Origin: Deltaproteobacteria bacterium
Lineage (GTDB): Bacteria; Myxococcota_A; UBA796; UBA2385
Assembly (NCBI GenBank): GCA_015489145.1
Contig: WGAH01000037.1
Location: forward strand, 1 to 11,656
Length of the DNA: 11,656 bases
Direction: 5' to 3'
In this document: positions 1 through 6,494 of the stretch, in pieces
How the letters are laid out: every line of letters starts with the position of its first letter
Position numbering within the stretch: position 1 is the stretch's first letter
Position numbers and translations under genes: made by a program
Notes under the pieces: model-generated
Database searches by the model: none
Told to the model about the DNA's origin: nothing
The model's input: only the letters and a program-made list of their open reading frames with translations

Positions 1-112
1 CGTGGCGATGGCGACGGTGGTCCTGCCCTTCGGGCTGCTCCTGGCGCGGCGCCAGCCCCGCCGCCGCGCCAGGAGCAGCCCGAAGGGCAGGACCACCGTC
101 GCCATCGCCACG
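1..112. repeat. 51-bp perfect inverted repeat with 10-bp centre at window edge
   Basis: Positions 1-51 are the exact reverse complement of 62-112; the unpaired centre is 52-61 (CCAGCCCCGC). The right arm is genuine minus-strand coding sequence of the PAP2 phosphatase, just after its PSGH motif. The left arm is therefore a reverse copy of that gene and not new sequence. A perfect palindrome ending exactly at the first base of the window is what a fold-back (snap-back) amplification product or a mis-joined contig end produces. A true biological palindrome or hairpin end is possible but less likely. Everything to the left of about position 61 should be distrusted as genome sequence. Confidence 0.95.
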
Positions 113-504
113 TGCCCCGAGGGAAAGGACTCGCCGGCGCCCACCCCCGCCGGCCGCCACCACGGCGTGTAGCCCACGGTGGAGCCCGGGAGGTCGACGT
201 AGCGGACCCGCCCCCAGAGCCGCTTGACGGACTGGGTGAGGAGCAGGGGGTGGAGGAGGGCGAGCAGCAGCGTGGCCCGGGCCGCCCGGCGGAAGGACGG
301 TGAGCCCCGCCGCCGGACCAGCGCCACCGCCACCGCCGCCCAGCCCGGCCACTCCCCGGCGCGGCGCACGAAGCGGGCGAAGGGGTGGTCCGGTTGCGCC
401 ACCGCCCGCATCGCCGGCAGGTCGAAGGGCCCGGCCGCCGCGAGCAGCAGCGCCAGGACCAGGGCGAGGAGGACGACGCGGCGTCGGCGGTGCGCTACCT
501 TCAC
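52..504 (-). CDS. PAP2-family (type 2) phosphatidic acid phosphatase, C-terminally truncated
   Basis: About 150 residues of an integral-membrane acid phosphatase are visible. Members dephosphorylate lipid phosphates such as phosphatidate, undecaprenyl pyrophosphate or lipid A at the periplasmic face. The GTG start at 504-502 gives a basic N-terminus (K2, R6-R9), then a hydrophobic helix at about residues 10-27 and others near 56-63 and 79-90. Motif 1 is K94-x6-R101 (followed by Tyr instead of the usual Pro). Motif 2 is P128-S-G-H131 in the context SFPSGHVAMA. Motif 3 (SRxxxxxH) is absent because the sequence folds back on itself at 52-61. The frame stays open to position 1, but those residues are antisense of the same gene. 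A TAGGGT element lies at 516-511, so the message could be leaderless. It is transcribed divergently from the 2H phosphoesterase gene. Family is certain; substrate cannot be told. Confidence 0.88.
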
Positions 505-549
505 CGCCCCACCCTATCGGCGCGCGGGGCCGGCCGACAGGAGGATCGC
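505..549. promoter_or_regulatory. Divergent spacer with overlapping -10-like elements
   Basis: This 45-bp gap separates the starts of the PAP2 gene and the 2H phosphoesterase gene. The block CCCTATCGG near 512-520 reads as TATCGG on the plus strand (515-520) and TAGGGT on the minus strand (516-511), the only TA step in the gap. On the plus strand, initiation about 7 bases downstream would leave a leader of roughly 20 nt carrying the AGGAGG site at 539-544. On the minus strand it would start at or next to the GTG codon. I see no convincing -35 hexamer, so this is a weak prediction. Confidence 0.3.
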
Positions 550-1095
550 GTGGTGGACGGTTCGCGGCGGGACGGAGAGAGGCGGCGCGGGATTCGCGCC
601 CGGGGCATCTCCCTGTGGTGGCTCCCCCCACCCGAGGAGGCCGCCGTCCTCGACGGGGTGATCGCCCGCCTGGCGGCGGCGCACGGCACCCCGGCCTTCC
701 CCGCCCACGTCACCCTCCTCGGCGGCATCGCCGCCCCCGACGTCCTCGACCGGGCCCGCCGCCTCGCCGCCGCCCTGTCGCCGGTGGAGATCCGCCTCGG
801 GGAGTACGGCCACGAGCGCGTCCCCACGCGGTGGCTCTTCCGCTACGTCGTTCCCACCGAGGCCGTCGTCGAGGCCGGCCGCCGGGCCCGGCAGGCCTTC
901 CCCGAGCTTCGCGGCAAGCCCTTCACGCCCCATCTCAGCCTGGTCTACGGCGATCGGGACGACGCCCTGGCCCGGCGCATCATCGCCGCCGACCCGGCCC
1001 CGCCCGCCCGCTTCCTCGCCCGCGAGCTGGCGGTGGTCCGCACCGAGGGTCCCGTGGAGGACTGGCGGGAGCTGCTGCGCCTCCCCCTGGGGTGA
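550..1095 (+). CDS. 2H phosphoesterase, cyclic phosphodiesterase (CPDase)-like
   Basis: A 181-residue protein of the 2H phosphoesterase superfamily, most like the cyclic-phosphodiesterase branch, which opens 2',3'- or 1'',2''-cyclic phosphates of nucleotides and ADP-ribose. The two signature motifs are H53-V-T55 (context AHVTLLGG) and H128-L-S130 (context PHLSLVYG). They are about 75 residues apart, as in the family. The N-terminal strand SLWWLPP (21-27) matches the family's usual 'S-x-W-x-x-P' opening. The start is chosen at GTG 550 because AGGAGG at 539-544 lies 5 bases upstream; GTG 553 is an alternative. The frame is open further upstream, but that part is arginine-rich noise overlapping the PAP2 gene. 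Its stop is 3 bp from the stop of the M23 gene on the other strand. LigT-like 2'-5' RNA ligases share the fold, so the exact substrate is uncertain. Confidence 0.88.
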   Translation: MVDGSRRDGERRRGIRARGISLWWLPPPEEAAVLDGVIARLAAAHGTPAFPAHVTLLGGIAAPDVLDRARRLAAALSPVEIRLGEYGHERVPTRWLFRYVVPTEAVVEAGRRARQAFPELRGKPFTPHLSLVYGDRDDALARRIIAADPAPPARFLARELAVVRTEGPVEDWRELLRLPLG

Positions 1096-1098
1096 CGT

Positions 1099-1803
1099 TC
1101 ACGGGCAGTCACCGGGAAGCGCGTCGAGCTCGCCCTGGTCGCACCACCAGCTCTCGGGCTGCGACTCGGGGCCGGCGTAGGGGTCCACCGGCGTCCCGTC
1201 CGCCGCCTGGAGCTCGAAGTGCAGGTGGGGCTGGGTGCTGAAGCCGCTCGACCCCACGCGCCCGAGCACCTCGCCCCGTCTCACCGCCTGCCCGACCGCC
1301 ACGGCGACGCTGCCCTCCATCATGTGCCAGTACAGCGTGCGCCAGCCCCCCTCGTGCTCGAGGATGACGCTGTTGGCGATGCCGTCGTGGCCGTCGCAGT
1401 CCACCGACATCGTCTCCAGGCTGCCGTGGCAGCGGTCGTAGTGCCCGTCCTCGGCCGCCGCCACGACGCCGTCCGCCGCCGCGAGGATCGCGACGCTGCC
1501 GGCGTCCATCGCCTCGAAGCCGCCGTGGAGGATGTAGTCGGTGCCGTCGTGCTCGTCGTAGCAGTGCGGGAAGCTGCGGCCGTGGTGGTCGAGGCAGGTG
1601 AGCTGGTCGATGCCCGGCTCCTGCACCGTCGGGTCGTGGTCCACCCCGAGGACGGTCTGGAAGGGCTCGCGCTCCGCGAGGGGAAAGGCGAGGAAGCCGG
1701 CGGATTCGCCGCCGCTGTCGCCAGGGGCGGCGGCGCCCCCGCCCTCGGGGGGCGGCCCGGCGCAGGCGCCGAGGAACCATCCGGCGAGCAGGCGCGGCCT
1801 CAT
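1099..1803 (-). CDS. M23-family (LytM-type) metalloendopeptidase, predicted lipoprotein
   Basis: A 234-residue secreted peptidase that should cleave peptide cross-links in peptidoglycan. The short signal sequence MRPRLLAGWFLGAC ends in a lipobox (L-G-A-C14), followed by a Pro/Gly/Ala-rich spacer to about residue 36. The zinc site is intact: H85 and D89 in HDGTD, H160 in YWHM, and H193-L-H195 in QPHLHFEL, so it should be active. Cys70, Cys81, Cys125 and Cys136 lie around the catalytic core. The last pair sits in an insertion where ordinary LytM domains have a short Gly-rich turn, suggesting disulfides or an extra metal site. The C-terminal part (DPYAGP, then a Trp/Cys-rich tail) completes the domain. 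Its ATG overlaps the gloB stop as ATGA (1803-1800), implying translational coupling with the upstream gene. A substrate other than cell wall cannot be excluded. Confidence 0.93.
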   Translation of the reverse strand: MRPRLLAGWFLGACAGPPPEGGGAAAPGDSGGESAGFLAFPLAEREPFQTVLGVDHDPTVQEPGIDQLTCLDHHGRSFPHCYDEHDGTDYILHGGFEAMDAGSVAILAAADGVVAAAEDGHYDRCHGSLETMSVDCDGHDGIANSVILEHEGGWRTLYWHMMEGSVAVAVGQAVRRGEVLGRVGSSGFSTQPHLHFELQAADGTPVDPYAGPESQPESWWCDQGELDALPGDCP

Positions 1804-2591
1804 GCCGCGAACCCGTCCTTGCGCTGCCGCAGCTCGGCGAAGACGGCCTCCGGAGGCGCGCCGGCCAGGCCGACCCGCCGCGCCACCGCCGGGTCGTCGG
1901 CCCGCAGGAAGGGGTTGGTCACCCGCTCGAGGGCCAGGGCCACGGGCACGGTGGGGAGACCGCGCCCCCGGCGGCGTTCCACCTCGTCCAGGCGGGCCTC
2001 GAAGGCGGGGTCCCCGCCGAGGATGGTGCGGGCGAAACGCGCGTTGGCGAGGGTGTACTCGTGCCCGCAACACAGCCGCGTGTCGCCGGGCAGCGCGCGC
2101 AGGCGCCGGAGCGAGGCCCACATCTGCCGCGCGCTGCCCTCGAACAGCCGCCCGCAGCCCAGGCTGAACAGGGTGTCGCCGGAAAAGAGCCAGCCCCCGG
2201 ACCCGTCCGCCTCGACGAGGTGCCAGGCGAGGTGGCCGGCGGTATGGCCGGGAACGGCGAGGGCGCGGAAGGCCAGGGCCCCGAGGGCCACGGCGTCGCC
2301 GTCCTCCACGAGGTCGTGGGCCTCCGGGACCCGCCCGGCGTCGAGGCGCGAGCAGGCGACCCGCGCGCCGGTCTCCGCCCGCAGCTCGGCCACGCCGCCG
2401 GTGTGGTCGGGATGGTGGTGGGTCAGGAGGATGCGGGCCAGGCGTCGGGCCCCCGCCGCCTCCATCGCCTCGAGGACCGGCGGGGCCGCGCCGGGATCGA
2501 CGACCACCGCCGTCCCGGTGGCGCGCTCGACCACGAGCCACGCGTAGTTGTCGGAGAGGCAGCCCACCGGGAGCACCGAGACCGTCTGCAC
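1800..2591 (-). CDS. gloB: Hydroxyacylglutathione hydrolase (glyoxalase II)
   Basis: A 263-residue metallo-beta-lactamase-fold enzyme that hydrolyses S-D-lactoylglutathione to D-lactate and glutathione, the second step of methylglyoxal detoxification in the cytosol. The binuclear metal motif THHHPDHTGG is at residues 57-66 (H58, H60, D62, H63), with further ligands H116 (GHTAGH), D139 (SGDTLFSLGCGRLFEG) and H177 (CCGHEYT). The C-terminal glutathione-binding helical region, including NPFLR, is present. Length is as usual for bacterial GloB. The start is GTG 2591-2589, preceded by GGAGGTGAT at 2602-2594, a nearly perfect complement of the 16S rRNA 3' end, so strong translation is expected. It is the first gene of a two-gene unit with the M23 lipoprotein and is divergent from the helical-repeat membrane protein. 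Other MBL hydrolases are unlikely given the full set of GloB motifs. Confidence 0.95.
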   Translation of the reverse strand: MQTVSVLPVGCLSDNYAWLVVERATGTAVVVDPGAAPPVLEAMEAAGARRLARILLTHHHPDHTGGVAELRAETGARVACSRLDAGRVPEAHDLVEDGDAVALGALAFRALAVPGHTAGHLAWHLVEADGSGGWLFSGDTLFSLGCGRLFEGSARQMWASLRRLRALPGDTRLCCGHEYTLANARFARTILGGDPAFEARLDEVERRRGRGLPTVPVALALERVTNPFLRADDPAVARRVGLAGAPPEAVFAELRQRKDGFAA

Positions 2592-2634
2592 GGATCACCT
2601 CCGCCTGCCGCGGCACCCGGATAGCATGCCGCCG
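2592..2634. promoter_or_regulatory. Divergent spacer with back-to-back -10-like elements
   Basis: The short gap between gloB and the helical-repeat membrane protein contains CCGGATAGCAT at 2617-2627. On the plus strand TAGCAT (2622-2627) would place initiation at about 2635, exactly on an ATG. On the minus strand TATCCG (2624-2619) would give gloB a leader of about 20 nt containing its strong ribosome binding site. No -35 hexamer is recognisable. If both elements are real, the two promoters overlap and would compete for polymerase. Confidence 0.3.
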
Positions 2635-3201
2635 ATGCGCGGCCTCGTCGACCTCCTGAACCGCCTCTTCGAAGCTGCCGGGATCCACCTGGATCCCTGG
2701 ATGGCGCCCGCCGCCGCCCTGGCGCTCGCGACGCTGTTCCTCCCGCTCATCCTGCGGAACATGCGGACGAGCCGGGCGCGCAAGCTGCTCAAGCAGGCCG
2801 GGCTGCTCGCGGGGCCCGAGGGCGCCGAGCTCGAGCGGCGCGCGCTGGACATCGTGGGCGATCACGCGGTGGGCCTGGTCGCCATCGCCGACGAGGCCCT
2901 GCGGCGCGGGCGGACCCGGCTGGCCCGGGCCGCCCTGGAACGCCTCGTCGCCACCGGCCGGGAGCGGCGGGCGGCCCGGCGCATCTTCCTCGAGCTCGAG
3001 GGCCGGGGGCTGCCGCCCACCCCCGAGGAGGCGGCCCTGGCCGTCGACCACCTCGTCGAGGCGGGCATGGTGGCCGAGGCGGCGAGCCGCCTGGCCCGGG
3101 CCCGCCGCATCTGGCCGGCCTCGCCGGCCCTCGACGAGGCGGCGGCCCGGCTGGAGGCCGTCGTCCAGCCTTCCGGTGACGAATCAGAAACCGCAGGTTG
3201 A
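2635..3201 (+). CDS. Hypothetical single-pass membrane protein with TPR-like helical repeats
   Basis: I do not recognise a named family. The 188-residue product has one strongly hydrophobic segment at about residues 22-41, followed by a basic stretch (R41-K53), which suggests the N-terminus outside and the bulk in the cytoplasm. From about residue 60 to 175 it is almost entirely amphipathic helix rich in Ala, Leu, Arg and Glu. Helix-turn-helix pairs of roughly 34 residues resemble degenerate TPR units, the last being around residues 143-175 with a P-x-S-P turn. This architecture fits a membrane-tethered scaffold. Starts at ATG 2626 and ATG 2635 are both possible. Neither has a ribosome binding site, and I prefer 2635 because a TAGCAT element would start transcription right there. 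It has no operon partner; its stop runs into the heptamer repeat spacer. Confidence 0.7.
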   Translation: MRGLVDLLNRLFEAAGIHLDPWMAPAAALALATLFLPLILRNMRTSRARKLLKQAGLLAGPEGAELERRALDIVGDHAVGLVAIADEALRRGRTRLARAALERLVATGRERRAARRIFLELEGRGLPPTPEEAALAVDHLVEAGMVAEAASRLARARRIWPASPALDEAAARLEAVVQPSGDESETAG

Positions 3202-3369
3202 ACCTGGACTCACGGGAAACCCTCCCCGGCTCGCCGGGCTCTCCGCGCGGCTGGGTGTTTCCGTAGGACGAACCTCGACTCACGCGGCTCACGCCGCCTT
3301 GGCTCGCCTGGGTTCACCGCGCGATTCACGCCTTGAAACCATGGCTCACGCGGCTCACGGAAGGCTCGC
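3200..3369. repeat. Degenerate GTGARYC heptamer array in convergent spacer
   Basis: The gap between two convergent genes carries seven exact copies of GRYTCAC (GTGARYC on the minus strand) at 3207, 3277, 3286, 3311, 3323, 3343 and 3352. Variant GGCTCGC copies begin at 3228, 3301 and 3363. Higher order is visible too: GAACCTGGACTCACG (3200-3214) recurs as GAACCTCGACTCACG (3270-3284) and, more weakly, at 3335-3350. GGCTCGCC recurs at 3228 and 3301, so the period is about 65-73 bp. A small hairpin, CCCGG-CTCG-CCGGG, sits at 3225-3238 but has no T-run. The last heptamer provides the stop codon of the acylase gene (3357-3355). It is not a CRISPR array, since units are too short and irregular. Function unknown. 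Confidence 0.75.
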
Positions 3370-5778
3370 GCTCTCCTCGACCAGATCGGGGGCGGCGAGG
3401 CTGTCGGCCTCGGTGAACCGCACCTCGCGCAGGCCGTGCTCGGCGTACCAGGCGGACTGGTCGTCGTAGTGATCCGAGCCCGGGTCCTCGGACTGCGCGT
3501 AGACCATCACCGCGCGGGCCCGCGGGCCGTCCTCGGCGAAGTGGACGGCGAGGATGTAGGAATTGCCGTAGTTCACGGCATAGCCATCCACCGTGAGCCC
3601 GGTGCTCTCGTGCAGGACCTCGGGCCGCTCCGGGCGGTCGAGGAGGGTGGCGTTGCCCCAGTCGCTCCAGGTGGCGACGGCGATGGTGCCCTCCCGGGCC
3701 TGGCCGCCGAGCACCGGCCAGGCGGCGTCTCCCCGGTACTGGAACTGCATGTCGCCGAGGGGGGTGTCGGGGCTCCAGCCCCCGTCTTCGAGGCGGACGG
3801 CCCCCTCGGCGAGGGCCTGGATCACCGGCCCGGCGTCCTCGGCGAGGCCCCGCGGGGTGTCGACGGGGTCCTCCGGGTCGAAGCCCTCGGCGAAGAGCGC
3901 GCCGGCGTCGTAGAAATCGTCGGACGAGAACGCGCTGTCCCCGAGCATCTCGCGCCACAGGGCCGCGCCGGCGGAGGCGGTGCTCACCCGCCCGTCCCAG
4001 GCCTCCAGCACGTCCGCCAGGGCGGCGAGGTCGACGGTGCGCGTCCCGTCCGGGCCGCTCACGGTGGCGGTGCCCGCCTCGCGGGCGGCGGCCACCACGG
4101 CGTCCCGAAGCTCCTCGGCGACGATGCCCCGGCCGTCGAGCACGGCGGCCTCCACTTCGTCGAGGTCGAACAGCCCGTCGGGGCCGCTCGCGGCCTCCTC
4201 GCCGGTCTCGGTGAGGTAGCGGGCGTTCATGCGGGTGCGGGGCGTGCGGGGTGAGCGTTCCTCGCCGTAGATCGCCGGGTAGCCCTCGAGGGGCTCGTCG
4301 ACGTTGGTCAGCCAGTGGTTGTCGTTGGCGTTGAACACGTAGGTCGAGGTGACCAGCCGCGGCGCCTCGTCGAAGGGCACGAGCCCCGGCCGCGCCGGGT
4401 TGGCGTCCTCCACCCACGCGAAGCGCGGGTCGGAGCCGTCGAGGAGGTAGAGGCCGTACCCGGCGAGCATCGCGGCCAGGGCGTTGTCTTCGAGGGATGC
4501 CTCCCAGGCGGCCACCGCCTCGGGCGACAGGTCGGGGGTGCTCGCCGAGTCGGCGTACCAGGCGGTGCCGTCGGCGGTGGCCATGAGCGTGTGGACCCAG
4601 GGAATGCCGTTCCAGTCGCGGTGGGCGGCCTCGAAGCTCTCGGCGTCGTCGGCGAGGTTCATCGCCCACCAGGTCGGCAGCATGGCGAGGTTGCCCTGGT
4701 TGGCGTCGCGAAGCGCGATGGCGAGGCTGTCGGACCAGCCGACGACCGGGGCGTTGAGGACGGGCCCGTAGCGGGAGGTGTAGAGCGTGCGCGTCTCGGT
4801 GGCGATCGAGCCGTCCTCGCCGAGCACCTCGATGGCGTACTCGTGGGGCTCCATCGCCTCGTAGGCCCCGTCGTAGAGGTAGCGGGTGGGGTCGTCGGGG
4901 TCGAGGCTGAGCTGGTAGAGGGTGAAGCGCGGGGTGGTGGAGACGGTGTGGGTCCAGGCGAGGTGCTCGTTGAAACCGACGTTGACCAGCGGCACCCCGA
5001 TGAGGGAGGCGCCGTAGACGTCCAGGGTGCCCGGGATCACGAGGTGCTGCTCGAACCACCGCCGCTCCCCCGAGTAGGGGAAGTGCGTGTTGGACAGCAC
5101 CGTGCCCCGGCCGTCGTCGGTGCGATCCCCGCCCAGCGCCCAGCCGTTGCTGCCGATGGGCGGGTGGCGCAGGACGGCGAGGTGGTCGGGGACCGGCGGC
5201 GGCCGGCGGCGCGCGCCGGGGGGCTGGCCGCTGCCGATCTCGACGAGCAGCTCGCCGCCGCTCGCCATTTCGCCGAGGGTGAGGAAGTAGGCGAGCAGGT
5301 CGGTGGGCTCGACGGGGAACACCCACTCGGCCCCGTCGCAGGCCGGCGGGTGCGGCTCGGATTCCACCCAGCGGTTGTAGCCGGCGGTGGCGCCGACCAG
5401 CAGGTCCCGGAGCTCCCCCGGCAGCTCGGAAAAGCCGGCCTTCGCCGTGTCCATCACCCCCAGGGCCTTCCAGGCGAAGTCCTCGTCCACGTAGCGGTCG
5501 TCCTCGCCGCGCCCGAAGTAGCGCGCCCGCTCGCTTCGGGCGCGGACGAACTGGTCGGCCAGGGTGCAGCCGTGGTCCCGGGACATCGCCAGCATGGCCC
5601 CGAAGCCCAGGCTGCCCCAGTCTTCGGCCTCGACGTGGGGCACCCCCCAGGCGGTCCAGCGAATCGTCGCCTCGTAGGGGCCGTAGCGCCAGCCGTCGTC
5701 GCCGGCGCCGGTCTCGCCGGGCTCCTCGGCGGGGCGACAGGCGAGGAGGGCCAGGAGGAGCGGGGTGTGCGGACGCAT
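3355..5778 (-). CDS. Acyl-homoserine-lactone acylase (PvdQ-like penicillin amidase family), predicted lipoprotein
   Basis: An 807-residue Ntn-hydrolase precursor. Family members cleave amide-linked acyl chains from AHL quorum signals, penicillins or lipopeptides such as aculeacin. Self-processing exposes the beta-chain serine, here S210 in GSNGWALG. Counting from it, H232 (NTHFPYSG) is beta-23 and V279 (THTVST) is beta-70, exactly the PvdQ positions. A catalytic Asn is likely in FNANDN near residues 483-487. The segment GVPLVNVGFNEHLAWTHTVS is highly typical of AHL acylases. The alpha chain spans about 15-185, with a Pro/Arg-rich linker before S210. Unlike the usual periplasmic enzymes, the N-terminus MRPHTPLLLALLAC ends in a probable lipobox (L-L-A-C14), so it may be membrane-anchored. 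GGAGG at 5787-5783 precedes the ATG by 4 bases. It is divergent from the TonB-domain gene. Substrate (AHL or another acyl amide) is unproven. Confidence 0.92.
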   Translation of the reverse strand: MRPHTPLLLALLACRPAEEPGETGAGDDGWRYGPYEATIRWTAWGVPHVEAEDWGSLGFGAMLAMSRDHGCTLADQFVRARSERARYFGRGEDDRYVDEDFAWKALGVMDTAKAGFSELPGELRDLLVGATAGYNRWVESEPHPPACDGAEWVFPVEPTDLLAYFLTLGEMASGGELLVEIGSGQPPGARRRPPPVPDHLAVLRHPPIGSNGWALGGDRTDDGRGTVLSNTHFPYSGERRWFEQHLVIPGTLDVYGASLIGVPLVNVGFNEHLAWTHTVSTTPRFTLYQLSLDPDDPTRYLYDGAYEAMEPHEYAIEVLGEDGSIATETRTLYTSRYGPVLNAPVVGWSDSLAIALRDANQGNLAMLPTWWAMNLADDAESFEAAHRDWNGIPWVHTLMATADGTAWYADSASTPDLSPEAVAAWEASLEDNALAAMLAGYGLYLLDGSDPRFAWVEDANPARPGLVPFDEAPRLVTSTYVFNANDNHWLTNVDEPLEGYPAIYGEERSPRTPRTRMNARYLTETGEEAASGPDGLFDLDEVEAAVLDGRGIVAEELRDAVVAAAREAGTATVSGPDGTRTVDLAALADVLEAWDGRVSTASAGAALWREMLGDSAFSSDDFYDAGALFAEGFDPEDPVDTPRGLAEDAGPVIQALAEGAVRLEDGGWSPDTPLGDMQFQYRGDAAWPVLGGQAREGTIAVATWSDWGNATLLDRPERPEVLHESTGLTVDGYAVNYGNSYILAVHFAEDGPRARAVMVYAQSEDPGSDHYDDQSAWYAEHGLREVRFTEADSLAAPDLVEESASLP

Positions 5779-5861
5779 GGCGCCTCCATCGCGGATTTCT
5801 CCGCCACCATAGCCGACCCCGCTTCCCGGCGGCTACGATGGGGGCGACGCGGGAGGTCGCG
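5779..5861. promoter_or_regulatory. Divergent spacer between acylase and TonB-domain genes
   Basis: This 83-bp gap holds two TA-containing elements in otherwise G/C-rich DNA. Minus-strand TATGGT (5811-5806) lies about 20 bases before the acylase ribosome binding site region. Plus-strand TACGAT (5834-5839) lies about 12 bases before GGGAGG at 5851-5856. Both are at sensible distances for -10 boxes of short-leader messages. I find no good -35 hexamer for either, so the call rests on position and composition only. Confidence 0.3.
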
Positions 5862-6494
5862 ATGGGCCCCGGGATCCTGCTCGCATGGGCCGCGGCGGCT
5901 GCGGCGGCCGAGACGATCACCACGGGAACGGCGTCACCGCTGGTGCGGGAGCGCGTCGATCCCGAGCTGCCTCCGGAACTCGTCGTGCGCGAGGCCGTCA
6001 CCTGCTCGGTCGTCTTCCAGGTCGGCACCGACGGGCTCCCCGAGTCGGTGCAGGTGAGCGGCTGCCCCGACGCCTTTCGCGAGCCGGTGCGCCAGGCGGC
6101 CCTCCGGTGGCGCTTTCGGCCGCAGGTCCTCGGCGGGCAGGCGGTACCCTACCGCTACACCGCCCGCTTCGACTTCGCGCCGACGGCCGGCGAGGCCCCC
6201 TTCCGGGCCGAGGCCGGGGGCGCGCCCGTCGCCGGCGCCGTCCGCGTGATCCACCAGGAGGAGCCGCGCGTCGACGAGGCGCTGCTCCGTCGCCTGGGCG
6301 AGGTGCGCTGCAAGGTCCGCATCGAGGTGGGCGCCGACGGCGTGCCCGAGCGGGCCGAGGTGGTGGAGGCTCCCGACGCGCTGCGCGAGGCGCTGGTCGA
6401 GGCGGCCCTGCGGTGGCGCTTCGAGCCCGTGGTCGTCGAGGGGCGGGCGGTGCCCTTCACCTGGGTGTGGAGCTACGAGCGGTCGAGCCTGTAG
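5862..6494 (+). CDS. Secreted protein with two tandem TonB C-terminal domains
   Basis: A 210-residue product with a short hydrophobic, Ala-rich N-terminus (about residues 3-16), ending AAAAAAA-ET like a cleavable signal peptide. Two copies of the TonB C-terminal fold follow at about 32-105 and 125-206. Each has the pattern Cys - beta-strand - V(G)xDGxPE - V - helix - AALRWRF - P - V - P - aromatic strand (C48 and C150; RWRF at 82-85 and 184-187). In energy-transducing TonB this fold contacts outer-membrane receptors. Here there is no convincing N-terminal anchor followed by a Pro-rich periplasm-spanning arm, so a classical TonB role is doubtful. ATG 5862 is preferred over ATG 5838 because GGGAGG (5851-5856) lies 5 bases upstream and the signal peptide then begins properly. 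The 3' end overlaps the FG-GAP gene tail-to-tail by 38 bp. Confidence 0.85.
   Translation: MGPGILLAWAAAAAAAETITTGTASPLVRERVDPELPPELVVREAVTCSVVFQVGTDGLPESVQVSGCPDAFREPVRQAALRWRFRPQVLGGQAVPYRYTARFDFAPTAGEAPFRAEAGGAPVAGAVRVIHQEEPRVDEALLRRLGEVRCKVRIEVGADGVPERAEVVEAPDALREALVEAALRWRFEPVVVEGRAVPFTWVWSYERSSL

Noticed and set aside
1..51. A separate small gene on the left arm of the palindrome
   Set aside because: It is an exact reverse copy of PAP2 coding sequence and so carries no independent information.
300..1241. 313-codon plus-strand frame across the PAP2 and 2H phosphoesterase genes
   Set aside because: Almost only Arg, Pro, Gly and Ala; the PAP2 (minus) and HxT/HxS (plus, another frame) products explain the region.
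1219..2547. Long plus-strand open frame (about 440 codons) opposite the M23 and gloB genes
   Set aside because: The translation is Arg/Ala/Gly/Pro-rich without motifs; in DNA this GC-rich, stop codons are rare and antisense frames stay open. The minus strand carries complete M23 and GloB motifs.
3200..3369. CRISPR array or rho-independent terminator
   Set aside because: Repeat words are 7-15 bp with irregular spacing and no unique spacers; the only clear hairpin (3225-3238) has a 5-bp stem and no T-run.
3355..5778. Possible frameshift at the Pro/Arg-rich stretch before the acylase nucleophile
   Set aside because: Frame and motif spacing (Ser1, His23, Val70) are intact on both sides; the stretch fits the removable linker between alpha and beta chains.
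3326..6028. 900-codon minus-strand frame and 580-codon plus-strand frame across the acylase region
   Set aside because: Both are off-frame shadows: compositions are arginine- or valine/glycine-biased, with no domain signals, while the acylase frame has every family residue.
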